From: Bugula neritina
Lineage: Eukaryota; Bryozoa; Gymnolaemata; Cheilostomatida; Bugulidae
NCBI GenBank assembly: GCA_964035545.1
Contig: OZ037765.1
Span: 27,106,504-27,170,503, forward strand
Length of the DNA: 64,000 nucleotides
Direction: 5' to 3'
Every line of letters begins with the position of its first letter. Position 1 is the first letter of the stretch. Positions 39,058 through 53,000 of the stretch are shown in pieces. The notes below the pieces were generated by a model. That model made no database searches. It was given only the letters and a program-made list of their open reading frames with translations, and had not been told where the DNA came from. The translations under genes were made by a program, and so were the position numbers.

Positions 39058-40227
39058 TTAACTCATTGGTTGGTTACCGGGCTTATTGCACACACATGTC
39101 CCGGATACGAGGTGGCATTGCACTTTAACCCCTCAAATTACTAGTAACAGACTTGTAAATATTGTAATATATTAGTTACATCTTTATTGGTTTGCAGGTA
39201 TGGTTGTTAAATGCTATTCAAATGTTATATCTACACAGGTATCGACTCCAAGCCTTGCAATATCAAATCTCATCACTAGATGACATTCGTGTGCCTTTGC
39301 CGGATGTATTGGTTTGTATTTCTTATGATTTAAATAAAATGATCGATGGAACAAATTTATTGAAATTCTCTAAATTTTATCAAAGTTGTTAAGATTCTTG
39401 CATCAGAGAAAACTTTCTCTTGTACAACATGTATCTTATAAAAGGAAAAGATGCAGATTTACAGGTGTGCACACATAAGGCTGTGTAACAAATTTCAAAT
39501 AACCATATGCTTTATTGTTGGAAACTATTGACAACAAAAATGTAAATGGTGACAGGAGATAAAACAGGAGCCAAAAAGTAGTAATTCTGGTTGCCCTAAC
39601 TACCATTACAACTGGCAAAACCAAGATTCTAGCATTGATTGAAATTAAACAATTAAAGAAAACAGAACATGGTACTAGCTTCAGATGTTAATTTGAAGAT
39701 TAACAAAATGGTTTTACTCAATAACTCTTAGTTATAGTTGTCTATCAGTATAATTAGAAGATGAGAATCAGTGTAAGCTGAGTGGATGGAATAAGGGAGT
39801 ATACACTGAGGCTACAATCGAGAGGTACATTGATGAACTTAATCATTTAGCATGCATATGCACGTAGTTATCAAAAAATATACATCTTTGTTAACGTTAT
39901 GGATAAATGACATTGCACATTATATTTTTGTGCAAAACCAAAGGAATTAAAAGAAGAGATATTTTAGTATTACTATGAAGCACTCCAGAACTAAATATGC
40001 AACTTACTGACTAGCTAACTATTTTCCACAGTAACCATATGAGGAAATCACTTACTGCTACAGCCATTGCACTCACTTGAAACAATAGAGTTGAATTGAG
40101 TACAAGTTATTATACTCCGAGTTAATAGAAAACCAATTCATACAATCTAATATTGATAGTACAGCACATGGCATAAGTGTATTCTGCCCCATGGGTGTTG
40201 GTCATATGGCTGCTTAAAATCTCCAGT
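39058..40227. other. Convergent 3' region between the SNF-type gene and Pur-alpha
   Basis: Contains both 3' UTRs. AATAAA at 39333-39338 serves the plus-strand gene; a minus-strand AATAAA at 39516-39511 may serve Pur-alpha. Small open frames here have no recognisable content. Confidence 0.45.
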
Positions 40228-43200
40228 CTACTGCTCAGCTTGCACCTCTTCAGAATTTACTGGTGCATCTCCCGATTCAGCAGGCCCCTCTTCCACTTTA
40301 TCTAAATACTCGCCGATAATATCCCTAAGTCTTGTCCATGCCCGCTCAGGAATTGTTATAGCAGTTCTAAAGTTGCTGCGTACCTGATAAAAAGAAACAT
40401 ATTGCAAGGAAACTTATTTTGAAACTTCAGGAATGAAAAAGTATGTCTTCAGCAAAATGCAAGCAATCTGCAATATTTTCATGTGTATAGCAAGGCATAC
40501 ATTGTTGACATAGCTAGCGGCAGAAACGGATACAGATTCATATACCCAAAACAGATAACTCCACTATAGTCAATTAATTAAAGCTACTGTCAAAACATGT
40601 GTCTAAAAGGTGCTGAGCACATGGCATCTATTCGCTAAGTAACTCAATGTAGAAACTTGAAGCCTCAAATGTCTAGACTAAGTCAATTCCACTATCAATA
40701 ATACACTAAATGACACCATAAATTTAAACATGTTAAGTAGCCATGTGACTGCAGTGATGAAAATACCAAGATCAACACATGGTGACTAGGCATTATAATT
40801 CTTAGATACATTATCACCTGTAATTAACTGGTACCAACCTCAGATATCCGCATGTAGGTACCACGGTTATTTTGCCCAATGTCAAAGTAGAACATTTTAT
40901 TTTCAACCCTCATTGACTTGCTTTCAGGCAATTCCACAGATGTTTCTGCAATAACAAAAAATTCTATGACACATGAAGACCCTACTTCAACACAGTATAA
41001 AAAGGACTGATCAATTTCTCCGCATTCCCAATAGAAGCAATAACATAAAATTTACCTTGATCATCCGTTCCATAGTCCTCAAGAAGTTTTGATAGAGTAT
41101 CTCCAAAGTCGCCCATTCCTTGAGCTGGAATAGCTATTTGCGATCGGGGACCTCCTCTAGGTTGAGTCTGAGAAACTCTGAGGAATCTTCCACGTTGATT
41201 TTCTTTCAAGTCAAGATAGTATCTCCTGGTGCCCCCAATAATATGTGAACTTTTTAGTTTACCATCTTCTGGTACATTGTCGGGATTTGGTGGATCTATA
41301 TATAGATAATATTACAAAACCCATTTCCTAAATAGTCACAAAAATTAAGTCTTACTAAAATAGTTTTAAATCAAACTGATTTTACAATTACAAAAAAAGT
41401 ATAATTATATAAACAATTGATACTCAAATACATGCAAAGTAACGTTTTATAAAATGCTGAGTAAGTTATGCTTGTGGAAACCAACCATACCACAATAATG
41501 TTTATCGGTGTAAAATTAATGAAAATGAGTTTTCAATCAGTTTTACCTAATGCTTCATAGAACTCATTGAATTCGATTAGATGGTCTCTGAATTCAGCCG
41601 CATTAGACATTGACAATAGGAGACGACTCTTTCTACCCCCAGCACCAACCTACGAGAAATATGAGTTATGCGCTCTTTGCAGAGGTAGTTGTTACAAAAA
41701 ACTAAATACAGTAGCAAAATCACAATGAAATATCATAGACTATATAAAGAAAAATTGGCACTAGTTGACATAACATGCTAGGCAATGCAAAAAGCACCAA
41801 CTTTTGAATTAGCTACTTCATTTGGCAACACGAACATGCATTTCTTTGCAAAATTATTGAATATCAATTTTTGCTAATGAAATACTGCATAAATCAAATG
41901 CAATTCTGATAGCAACCATATCACTTGTTCTATGATGATAAACGAACAATTACCTCAGCCACTTTAATGAACCTCCCTCGCCGATTCTGCTTCACATCTA
42001 GGTAGAACCTTTTGGACTGGATTTGCAACATTTTGCTATCCAATTCCTGTTCACCTATTGACAGACAATAGAAAATATGAAAATCTCATCGAGGTAAAGC
42101 AGTTTTAGAAAAACTCAAGAAAACTCGTTTATGGTATTTTTTCAAAAAACTGTAATGCAGCCATTGACAATCAACAAACGCGCATTAGTGGACGGCAGAT
42201 AGAAGAGCTAGGAAAGCAGAGAGGGTGTTATGGGATATCACACACTATGCTAGGACAGGGAGCAAACCTATATATTGATTACACTATATCTAAATTAAAT
42301 AAATTTCAAACAACTTAGTGGCAAAAACCCAGATGTAATGTAATATTATAGTATAGAAATCTAAAGGTCGGCATAATAGTACTATTTTTTATTCAGTAAG
42401 GTCATCAAACTGCCATATAAAATATTTACTTATTACACAGGTCTACCTAATAGTACTATTTTTTATTCAGTAAGGTCATCAAACTGCCATATAAAATATT
42501 TACTTATTACACAGGTCTACCTATCTTCACAGATGATTAGAAAGGTCTAAGATTTTGTTAGTGGACAGTAGTGAACAAATGGTGGCTAGACTTAAATCAA
42601 AGTTATTAATAGTGTACATGCCAACACCAATATAATAATACAGAAAGGACAGTATTAGGGACGATTTACTATGATTTACTATTACCGGCTTGGCTCGATG
42701 AAGTACTTTCAGCTCCAGGGGATAGAGGGGCGGCCTCGTAGGCCCCACCATTACCATTTACTATCTCTATTTGGACATAATATGAATTATTGTCAAATAA
42801 TCTCATGATATGTATGTATCTTGAGTATACAGATAGCCATCTGCACACAAGTTGTAAGAGTAATTTCTTTTTCCAGCCATCAGTTACATAATATTGGACA
42901 TGGATGTGAACACAACATTTTTAAAAAGTCTAATACCGGAGTACGCCTGAGCTAAACTAAAAAATAGCCATGACTGAAGTGTGTAATAGGCAAGGACAAG
43001 GGATTTAATTTTTGTAAGATGCAGCAGTTCACTTTTTCAGCGTAGATACTGCCTGCAGATGGCTCTGAAAGTTTAATTTGGTAATAGTAAACCAACTAAA
43101 AATTCAAAATTTTATTGACAGCCATGTATAAAGCTGATTCGAAAGATTTGCAGTGAATAATTTTCAGTAAATTGTGCAATGAGTAGTGAATTTAGTTTTT

Positions 43201-45539
43201 GGCCACCAGAACTTATTGTAAATTAGCATCTCTTTGCTTATTGTTCTAGTTTAAACAAGGTAGCTGGTGTGATATTGGGAAAGAATTGGAGGAAAAACAG
43301 GCTGTGGAATCTACAGTAAATTCATCTAAATATGAAGGTGGGAATGGAACTTGATAAATAATGTTTACTATTAGTAATACAGTCTGATTAAATAAAATTA
43401 GCAAAGAGTGTGCTTTAAAATTTAAAACGATCAACGAAATGACGAGAAGAAAAGACAATTGAATTAGAAAAGATCTAGAAAAGGAAAAAGAGAGCATAGA
43501 TTACGTAGATAAAAGCAATGTTTTTGAGACTGAAATCTCAACAGAAATTAGAGGACATGGTGAAAAACAGCAACAGTGATATTTCTGCTAATTGCTCAAC
43601 TGTTGATTTGATATAGTATAACTTATATGGTGACAAGCAACATAATTATTGGCCAATCAACTACTGTCAGAATTATTTATTTGAAAAAGAAATACAATAG
43701 CCTACACGGTATTTTTTACAAATAGACTTTTAAGAAATTTTTAAGCAAAAGCAGTTATAAGTGAGTAAATATTCACCATAATTATTAATATTTAAAATGT
43801 ATTGTGAATTAAATGCAGAGAATCTACCCAATTTCTCAATTTAGGCAGTAAATCATACAAATGGGTTTTAGATACCAATCAATTTATTCAATTGCACATA
43901 CTATTTTAATTCAGTTTCTCAATAAAACAGCATATACATATAAAATAAATATTTATTTGCCTATTCAAAAGTTATGTCAAATTTAAAGTAAGCCAACAGG
44001 TTAAACCTATTTTTTTAGTAATGAATGATGCCGTAGCAAAAATGATAAGTTACAAAAAATATCTATGAAATGAACTACTAAATACTCAAAGTTAATAAAG
44101 TATAAGACATATAACGAGTTTCTTTATTAGTACGAATAAAGGTTAAAATTAATTTCCATATGGAATGGGTAATTGCCAGCAAATGTTAGTCATATATGTT
44201 AGTTAGAGTGACATCACTGTGTCCATGAATCAAGCATCATGACTTTGACATAATCTAGTACTAAGGGACTTTAATGTGAGCTCAAGTTAAACGCTTAAAC
44301 TTATTTATAATTCGAGACTAAGTTACATTCACCTAAAAATAAATTGAAATATTGAACCTTAGTCAAAGCCCAGTTATTATAATAAACAGCTGATATTGAT
44401 AGCAATGGTCAGCAACAAATTAACAGATAAATCACAGTTGCACCCACAAGGAAATTATAATAAATACAAATAATATTATTTTAATGATATTAATATTTTA
44501 TCAGTATTTCAAATATTAAATTTAAGATCAATACACTTTTCAGTTAAACTTACCATTACTAATAGTAAGACTAATAGTTTACTCATTGATACATATTTAA
44601 AATATTGAAATTACTCTCATGCGAGACTGAGTTGATATTCAAATTTAAATCTATATTACTATTAGTATTAGTTATTGACTTGGAGTATTAGATTTTTATT
44701 TGACAAACTTATCAATACTAATAATAATGACAAGTTTTATTTTTATCAATTTAAATTTTATTTTAATAATTTAAATGATTAGAAAAAGAAATACATTTTT
44801 ATCATTATGGTATTCATATTGATCATCATCATTCAATGATTGTCATTATGATTATCATGATGACGATCTTGATTATGTTTACGATCTTCTTCGGAAATTA
44901 TTCAACTATTATCCCCTTGAAGTTGATCACGATGACGATGAGTTCATCATGAGACATAATCATAATGAGAATGATAATAAGTACAACTAATACCTATCAC
45001 TATCAGTATCACTGTTGACAATACGTCAATAGTATTAATATTAGTATAAGTATTACTAATAACTATAACCTGAAAAATTAAGTATTGCCATCACCTTCAC
45101 TACTTAAACTTAAAGTTAATATAAATATTATAATTTATCTTCATGATATTGATAATCTTTCATTCTTTGAACTTATCTTAATCTTACTCTAGCCTTAGGC
45201 TTATATTAATATAATATATTAATATTTTAATTTAGATTAATATTACACTTATGCTTATAGTTATAGTTATAATAGTAAAAATATCAGTTATTACTTATAC
45301 TTAATGTGCATACTTATTGTTACAGGCCCATAGTAATAGGCTATAGCTATAGTGATGTTTAAACTTGAAGCAAAAGTTATTGGATGATTGAATTTGAATT
45401 TCATTTTGATTTTCCACTTGAACTTCAGAAAAAAATAAAATTTTAGCTCACTGCTATAAGATTAGCAATAAATAATATTTTTATGCATACCTTGACCACC
45501 GTCAGATTTAAACCCACCATCTCCTTCAACAGCAGACAT
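40228..45539 (-). CDS. PURA: Pur-alpha, purine-rich single-stranded nucleic-acid-binding protein
   Basis: Binds single-stranded GGN-repeat DNA and RNA, with roles in transcription, mRNA transport and unwinding. Seven exons: 45539-45491, 42766-42686, 42054-41954, 41649-41547, 41295-41056, 40945-40839, 40383-40228; 837 bases, 278 aa. Three PUR repeats are visible: I about 45-111 ([20 protein letters not shown]), II about 120-191 ([20 protein letters not shown]) and III about 200-250 ([20 protein letters not shown], then the helix [14 protein letters not shown]). Repeats I and II form the binding module and III dimerises in this family. The Gly-rich N terminus is short and the tail is acidic and Gln-containing. 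The first intron is 2.7 kb and full of simple repeats. Vertebrate PURA has an intronless coding region, whereas this copy keeps six introns. Confidence 0.95.
42374..42523. repeat. 74-bp direct tandem duplication in a Pur-alpha intron
   Basis: A segment beginning TAATAGTACTATTTTTTATT at 42374 repeats from 42448 with no difference that I can see, giving just over two copies. Perfect identity suggests a recent event or a collapsed or duplicated assembly step. It lies in the intron between exons 2 and 3. Confidence 0.9.
44460..45370. repeat. Degenerate simple-sequence block in Pur-alpha intron 1
   Basis: Contains runs such as ATTGTCATTATGATTATCAT (44835) and ACGATGACGATGAGTTCAT (44930), made of ATN/GAN triplets, plus AGTATTAATATTAGTATAAG (45030) and ATTATACTTATAGTTATA-type units to 45370. 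No coding content. Confidence 0.65.
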
Positions 45540-47057
45540 TATCACCAATCCAAATTAACCTTCCACAGTAGAACCAGACGCTGCAACAGCTCCTTCTTCA
45601 ACTCCTTTCGGCGTTCCAACTTGCGTTACGTGCTCCCAAGCTAGTCTTTTATTATGTCCGATAGACTGATTGCATTAATAGTAGCTTTGCCTAACCAAAA
45701 TAAAGGCATCAGATTCGGTCTAATACCGGGTACGCGCATATGCCCACTCTACTGACCGGGCAACGTAGGAGAGGACAACACTATATATACAATGCATTGT
45801 CGTCCACAGGATTACTATGAAAGCTTGTTTGTATCATTGATGTACATATTATATGTCCTTTAATCCCTTGATTTTCATAAAATGGTTGGACGATGCACTT
45901 GATTCTTCATTTTGTTTGAAACTAATGGAACTTATCAAATATGTTATATCTATCATATAAAATTTTAGACAAATAATTTTATAATTATGCCATTTTGTAC
46001 ATAAGGAAGTTTCCAACCACTAATTTGGAATACGGACACATCAATATATATCTCATTTTAGTATTTCTAGCCTTATAGTTGAAAATGCAACTTTGTGTAT
46101 GGGTTTTTTATCTCGCAAGTTGCAAATGGATTGAATGAAAAATGTGGGTGAACAAATTAAACTCAACATTAGTATTTAGCAAGTTTAGGATTTCATCATG
46201 ACATGTTATTATAAATTTTTGTCCAAGCCGTTCATTATAGTTGGACTTGGTGAAGCAGATAAGTGAAGAGTTTGGCAAAACACTGGCGTAATTTGCATTT
46301 TATTTTAAAACTTTATAATGTATAAACCTACAGCAAATAGAAATACAGAATGATATGCTCATGCTTTACTTCCATTAACTAAAAACAACCAATAGTAAAA
46401 CAAGCTTAGCTGACAAAAGATTAGGTTTAAGCAGAATGCTATACAAGGATTTCTCTTTAATGAACTAGTTTCATGTAGTCATTTTGATTCTGAAAGATCA
46501 GATATTCTTTCAGTTTCACTAACAGATAATGTAAAGTAAAACCAAATTCAATGACTAGATTGTGACACAGATTTTATTTACACATCCTTTTCCAACATAG
46601 TTTCACTCTTCAGTATTGCCAACTCATTGAAACCATTGAAATACACATAATTTTGCCTCACTTAGCATTTCTCTAGCATTCAAATAATAAAAATAATTCT
46701 AGCTGTCAAAAGAAATCTAAACAGGAAACAATATATTCAATTAATTAAATTAACACTTATTTGCTAGATCACAAGAGTCAGTGTTGCTTTGTAGTAAACA
46801 GCTAATAATTCCTACTACTTCAGGGAGTGAAATCACCTCACCATGGACTTTGACATCATATTTGACAATTAAAGATAGTTTAGGCTAGGTTCCTCTGCAT
46901 ATCATCTACATAACATAAAACTCCAAAGATGTAGTTCATTCTAGCCGCAAATGCAGCTTATAGCAAATTTATTCCATTCTTATTAGTTTATTCAAAACAA
47001 AATTAAGCTATAGGCAATACAAAAATTAAACCAACATTAACTCACAATTAAATTATG
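45540..47057. other. Gap between Pur-alpha and EXOSC1
   Basis: The 250 bases upstream of the Pur-alpha ATG (45560-45790) are richer in CpG than the surroundings (CTTTCGGCG, GGGTACGCGCA, ACCGGGCAACG) and probably hold its promoter. At the other end, a minus-strand AATAAA at 46992-46987 lies 66 bases past the EXOSC1 stop. The middle shows nothing recognisable. Confidence 0.45.
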
Positions 47058-50000
47058 CTATTTTATCACAATTTTATGTAATAATTCCTTGATTTGGTGA
47101 ATATAATCAGCGGTTGGCTTAGCCACTTTTCTAAATTCTACAGTTGAAGTCCTGGGACATTGCATTTCTCTCCAGGATATGGGAAGCATAGCGGCTCCAG
47201 CCTCACTGTAAGCTACAATTACTCCCAACTCATTCTCAGCTGTAGATAAAATATATGACTGAGAGTCACCAATTGATATCTAGTCATTGAGTAGTTATGG
47301 AATAGTATGTAGTCATGTGTATATAGCTACAGATAGATGACAGGCTAGAGGTTGACTTTTTTTATGGCTGATTCATTCAACTAAAAGACCACTCAGTAAT
47401 CCCCATCAGGTGGCCAAGCTTTTCAATTGTTACAGCCAAGTCAAACTTATCCAGTATCCGTTTTTGATAAATAGTTATGGTATAAAACCACATCGTAATA
47501 TTATTTGCCAATACTAGAGATTAGCTTAAAACTTAAGCTATGCAAGTATTACGCAATATTTTAATTATCAAAATGAGGTGTATTGAAATTATCTTAAAGG
47601 CCAAGTATAAGTAAAGCACTATATTATGCTTCTAGATATCACCAAATCCATGTCTGCACCTACAAGCCACACATAAATTTTCTAGAGATTTTATATCAAT
47701 ACAGTAAATCCTGCATGTTTTAGAATTTCCAGTATTCACTGAAGCTATGCAGATTAGATGAATCAAAATAAACATACACAATTAGAAAAACCCACTTTGT
47801 AGTTTACAGTAATTAGTTTAAATATAGTTGCTTGCTAAAATAATTCAACTTTTCGTTTACTTTCTATTGCTTACTTTGAAGCTGTAGACAAAGGAAAACC
47901 AACAAAACATGCACTTTGGAATTATCCGTCTAAGAAAATAGCTTTACAATAGATATTGGTATCTAATATTAACTATTAGAAAGATCCCCCAATGCTTTGC
48001 ACGAAATTTTTCTTAAACCTGACAACTAGAATCTTATTAGAAAGAAATGTTAATTATAGACTGGTTTTAAAAAGAGCTTCCTCCAAAAAATATAAATAAA
48101 AAATTGCATCTGGCCAAACAACAATTTGAATAAGTTATCTACTTCAGCTTTAAAAAGCCTAATAGAGGGGTTTCAGACATCCCTCTAGGGGAATTTGTAT
48201 TTTAAAGTTGTCTCCCCTTACAGGGATTGGGGGCAGTCTCGATGATATATAGAAGGCCCATAAAATAAGTAGAAATGTAAGATTTGAGTGAAGACTACTA
48301 CTAGTATAAGTTTCATTTTTTCTGAGATTAATATTTTGGCATAAATACACATATGAGCAGTTTCAGAAATTTTTTAAAAAAATTTGTTAATGATGAATGG
48401 CACAAAAACAAGACTTCAAAGCATATTTGTGGTTTTGGTTATTGAGCAAATCTGAAGCTGGCAGCTGTCATTATTATTTGCTTTGCTGACTGTAACCAGT
48501 CTGTTTAGAGCTGCTAACCTTTCAACTCTTAGAACAATAATAACATGCTCGTACACTATATAGCTGCACTAGTGGGCTCTGTCTTACTGAACTTCAAACG
48601 CTCCAAATTATGGGTTGGAACACATGCCTGTAGGTTTATGAAGGCACTGGCTCATTTGTATTAACATGTTCACGTACTTACACACCTATACTATGAAAAT
48701 AACTAAGCCACCCTACTATCTAATATTTCTATATATTAAAAAAATTAGTATAAATATAAAGATATGTATTAAAATAAATAGATTAAATTTGTAAAATTTT
48801 CAAGCAACATCTTATCTAAAAATGCCAAACACTGTATAGCTATATATATATATGTTTTAAAAGCATTTGTTTACATGGCATGCCTGCAAGTCAATGAAAA
48901 TATTTAGAGAACAGTAAAAAGAAGCATATAAATTTCAGAATAGTTTCTTCTTTTCTGAGATGAATATTTTGGAAATGTCCCACAATTCAACATTTAAATT
49001 AAATCTGTAAAAAAAATTTCACAGTGTATTTTCAATAAATAATTATTCTTGCAAGCTGTTTGTATACCAACATTCCTAATACAGAAATGTTTTTGGAGCA
49101 TTGTAAATTATATACTGCTGCATTGCAGAAAAAAATCATCAAAAGAAGCACTTTTCAGTCAAATCAACTTGGCTTGTTTCCAAAAAAGAGTTGAAATGTA
49201 CATTTAGTACCAGCTGTAAAGTATAGAAAGAACGAACTATGTCATAATGACTGCATTCTTATGACACTAATGAAATTAAGATTGGATGTACTCCATACGG
49301 ATCTTGCTCATAGGTGGAGTTTAAAATAATGCTACTAAGTTTCACTAAATTCCCAGATAATACTTTTTATATCAAATTATTTGGCTTTGCTGATTTAGCT
49401 ATGTTATGTACATTTTGTACTTATTTATCTCTAGGTCAGTTTTCAGCCATATATTTGACCACATTGCTATACTTCCTTTGTGCCAGCATTTTCTCCTTTA
49501 TATCTTTTCTGTGGTTTCTAATAATTTTCAGTGGTATGTCACTGTATGTAAACAATGTGAACCATCAGGCTATCTCTTACACAATGCATGCTGCTATAAG
49601 AATAACAGCAGCTGTTATGTATTCAATCAACCTCATTGCAAGAATTGTGTTTGCTTGAAGCTCTCTGTTGAGTAGCTGTCTCTCGATATTACATAACTGC
49701 TTGTTTAAGAAAGTGCAAGATGAGAACTGTCCAACTTTAGCCGTCTAACTTAAATTACATTATATAGGATTACATCACTACATAATAAGCTGATTAAACA
49801 ACACATATAAATCGGCCAAAAACACCACACACTTGACTAGCTCTAGTTTGACTCATTTATATTTCGAGTTTTTCACATTACTTGAACATGCTTTAGCCAA
49901 TTTGTTGCATTATTTTTTATCCATACATGTAATACAAGAATTTAGTATATTATTTTTTTAGGTTTGGATTGTCTACTAGGCAGGTATCACAGATATTTAA

Positions 50001-53000
50001 TCAGACTGTGAAGTTGCTTAGAGAAGCTTTAAATCCAATGATAGTATTTTATCAACACGCTGAGGTTAATAAAACTATTCCACCTCAATGAACTTTGACC
50101 TAGTTAACTAGACCACTGTAAAATGGCATGCCAGAACAAACACAAACCAGCTTGCAAGAATAATTATTCATTGAGAATACACTGTGAAAAATTATTTTAC
50201 AGACTTGATTTAAAAGTTGAATTGTGGGACATTTCCAAAATATTCATCTCAGAAAAGAACAAACTATTCTGAAATTTATATGCTTCTTTTTACTGTTCTC
50301 TAAATATTTTCATTGACTTGCAGGCATGCCATGTAAACAAATGCTTTTAAAACATATATATAGCTATACAGTGTTTGGCATTTTTAGATAAGATGTTGCT
50401 TGAAATTACAAATTTAATCTATCTATTTTAATACATATCCTTATATTTATAATAATTTTTTAATATATAGAAATATTAGATAGTAGGGTGGCTTAGTTAT
50501 TTTCATAGTATAGGTGTGTAAGTACGTGAACATGTTAATACAAATGAGCCAGTGCCTTCATAAACCTACAGGCATGTGTTCCAACCCATAATTTGGAGCG
50601 TTTGAAGTTCAGTAAGACAGAGCCCACTAGTGCAGCTATATAGTGTACGAGCATGTTATTATTGTTCTAAGAGTTGAAAGGTTAGCAGCTCTAAACAGAC
50701 TGGTTACAGTCAGCAAAGCAAATAATAATGACAGCTGCCAGCTTCAGATTTGCTCAATAACCAAAACCACAAATATGCTTTGAAGTTTTGTTTTTGTGCC
50801 ATTCATCATTAACAAAATTTTTTAAAAAATTTCTGAAACTGCTCATATGTGTACTTATGCCAAAATATTAATCTCAGAAAAAATGAAACTTATACTAGTA
50901 GTAGTCTTCACTCAAACCTTACATTTCTACTTATTTTATGGGCCTTCTATATATCATCGAGACTGCCCCCAATCCCTGTAGGGGGAGACAACTTTAAAAT
51001 ACAAATTCCCCTAGAGGGATGTCTGAAATCCCTCTATTGAGTTGTGCATTAGGAGAAGCAAAAATGGAATATCCAGACAAGAAAAGGATACAACTCTACA
51101 GAGTACTATGTCACCAGGTCGAAAGCATTTGTGGATTTCAACTTTATCCTTTTCCGTGGCTCTGACGTCTTCTTTCCTGAAATTAAGATTCGTTGAAGAC
51201 TGTAGAGGAATGATTTATGTCACAAACAATATTTTTCCACTAAAGCAATTGAATAGGCTATTTCACTTATTTGCATTCTATGTACCTATGGTGCAAATGT
51301 TACAAAGAACACTATAGAATACAATTATTGTAACGATCTAAAACTTTGTTTTTAAAAAATTAATTAATTTTAGAAAACGCTATAAAAGTTCTTATAAAAT
51401 TTCAGAGTGCAACCATCTAATGGCTATAATATAACGCATTGTCAATTTGTAATTAGCTTGTCAAGATTGTGAATCAGTTCAGAAATTATAATCCTATAGC
51501 CTACCTTGAACCACAAAACACTTTAAAGCAGAAATATATTTAGTATTCTCAATTAAGAATAAAAACCGAAGTAACAATATTTAATATAGGATTTTGGCAT
51601 AGAGAAAACCATTGCAGCTTTCAGTGGGAACTATTAAAATAAAATTCTAATTTTTCTGCAGCTTTCTAAGTTATGGAATATAACGTAGAAAACAAATGTC
51701 CTCAAAAATTTGCTTAGACAATACATTCACTAAATAAATAACTAGCTATGGTATTATTGTAATATTAAAATCTAGATCTATTACAGAAAAATAGCTGGAC
51801 AGATATATTTGTAATTACCTGAGCAAACCTCTAAAAGGGATTTCAAAGATACTCTTTTCTACAGCTATTATATCTACTTTACAAAACCTTGGTGTAGCTT
51901 GAGTAACCTGAAAATTAAACTGCTATTAATGAGGAGCTACAAAAAGATGGAATATATTTACATTAAAAGTACTACAATTCTGAAAAAGGTATTGATATGC
52001 CAATACAACAATAGTATAAATTATACCGATGTTGCAGTAATAATTTAGCTGCATATAAACAGAGCCAAGCATCATAAAAAGAGATTAAAAACCATTACAA
52101 TCAGAAAAATATTAGCAACTCACTCTACTAGTGACCAAACCACCTAGAACAGGAACCAAGTGTTTGTGTCTCGTAGTCTGCACCGAAACCATAGTCTGTA
52201 AGTGTAAAAAGCAGCACATTGTAATGCATATATGCCAGTGGTAAAAAAATGTTACTGGGAGAGTACTGGAGTAAAAACTACCTAAGACTTTGTAGTATGC
52301 ACTGAACTACAAATAAAGGTTAACTAAAAGCTTACACTTACTTTACTCACAATCACAGAACTAGAAAAGGCCTTGGACTACTGCCTCAAACCATGCTGGC
52401 AATTTGGGCACTTTCTAAGTAAAACAAGAGGAATTATGACCAGATGCACCTCCTTATATCAGCAATGGCATTTGATCTACCAGTCTAACACAACATGCAT
52501 AATATGTGTCCTGCTACTTTAACCATTAGTGACTAGATCAAGGCTGTTCACAGCTAGGTGCGATGCATGTCTACTGAAAATACTTATAGGTAACCATTAG
52601 GTAACCAAAATATAAAAATAAATACCAATCCTTACCTTACCAGGCTGTTCCTTGTTTTCTTCTAGCTTTACATAACCAGCTAAAGATGAATATATTCCAT
52701 CTTCATGTTCATAAGTACCATGTCCAGAAATTACATCACCATTTATATCCATCAACTTCTGTCCTAAAAGCACATCAGAATCTACGAGGACACAAAAAAC
52801 CTACAAGACCTTTTTGGTACTTAGCAGAATCTTTTTTCAGTAAAATAATTTCAAAATTTTCAACAAAAATCTACCATTCAGTAGCCTAACACTATAACCA
52901 TGAAATCAAGCCAAGTCATGGTCAACTGTCAAGACAAAAAACCCAAGCCAAGTTTAGGTCAAGTCAACAGACTAGTCCGAAGTATTTAAAATTTTATATA

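Noticed and set aside
48159-48350. 63-codon frame on the minus strand, and its twin at 50849-51040 on the plus strand
   Set aside because: They are mirror images in the two arms of the inverted repeat and lack protein-like features; their similarity comes from DNA identity, not from coding constraint.
49314-49658. 114-codon hydrophobic frame in the spacer of the inverted-repeat element
   Set aside because: Phe/Leu/Ile-rich frames are expected from T-rich sequence, and it overlaps the cysteine-rich frame in another register. I cannot support it as a membrane protein.
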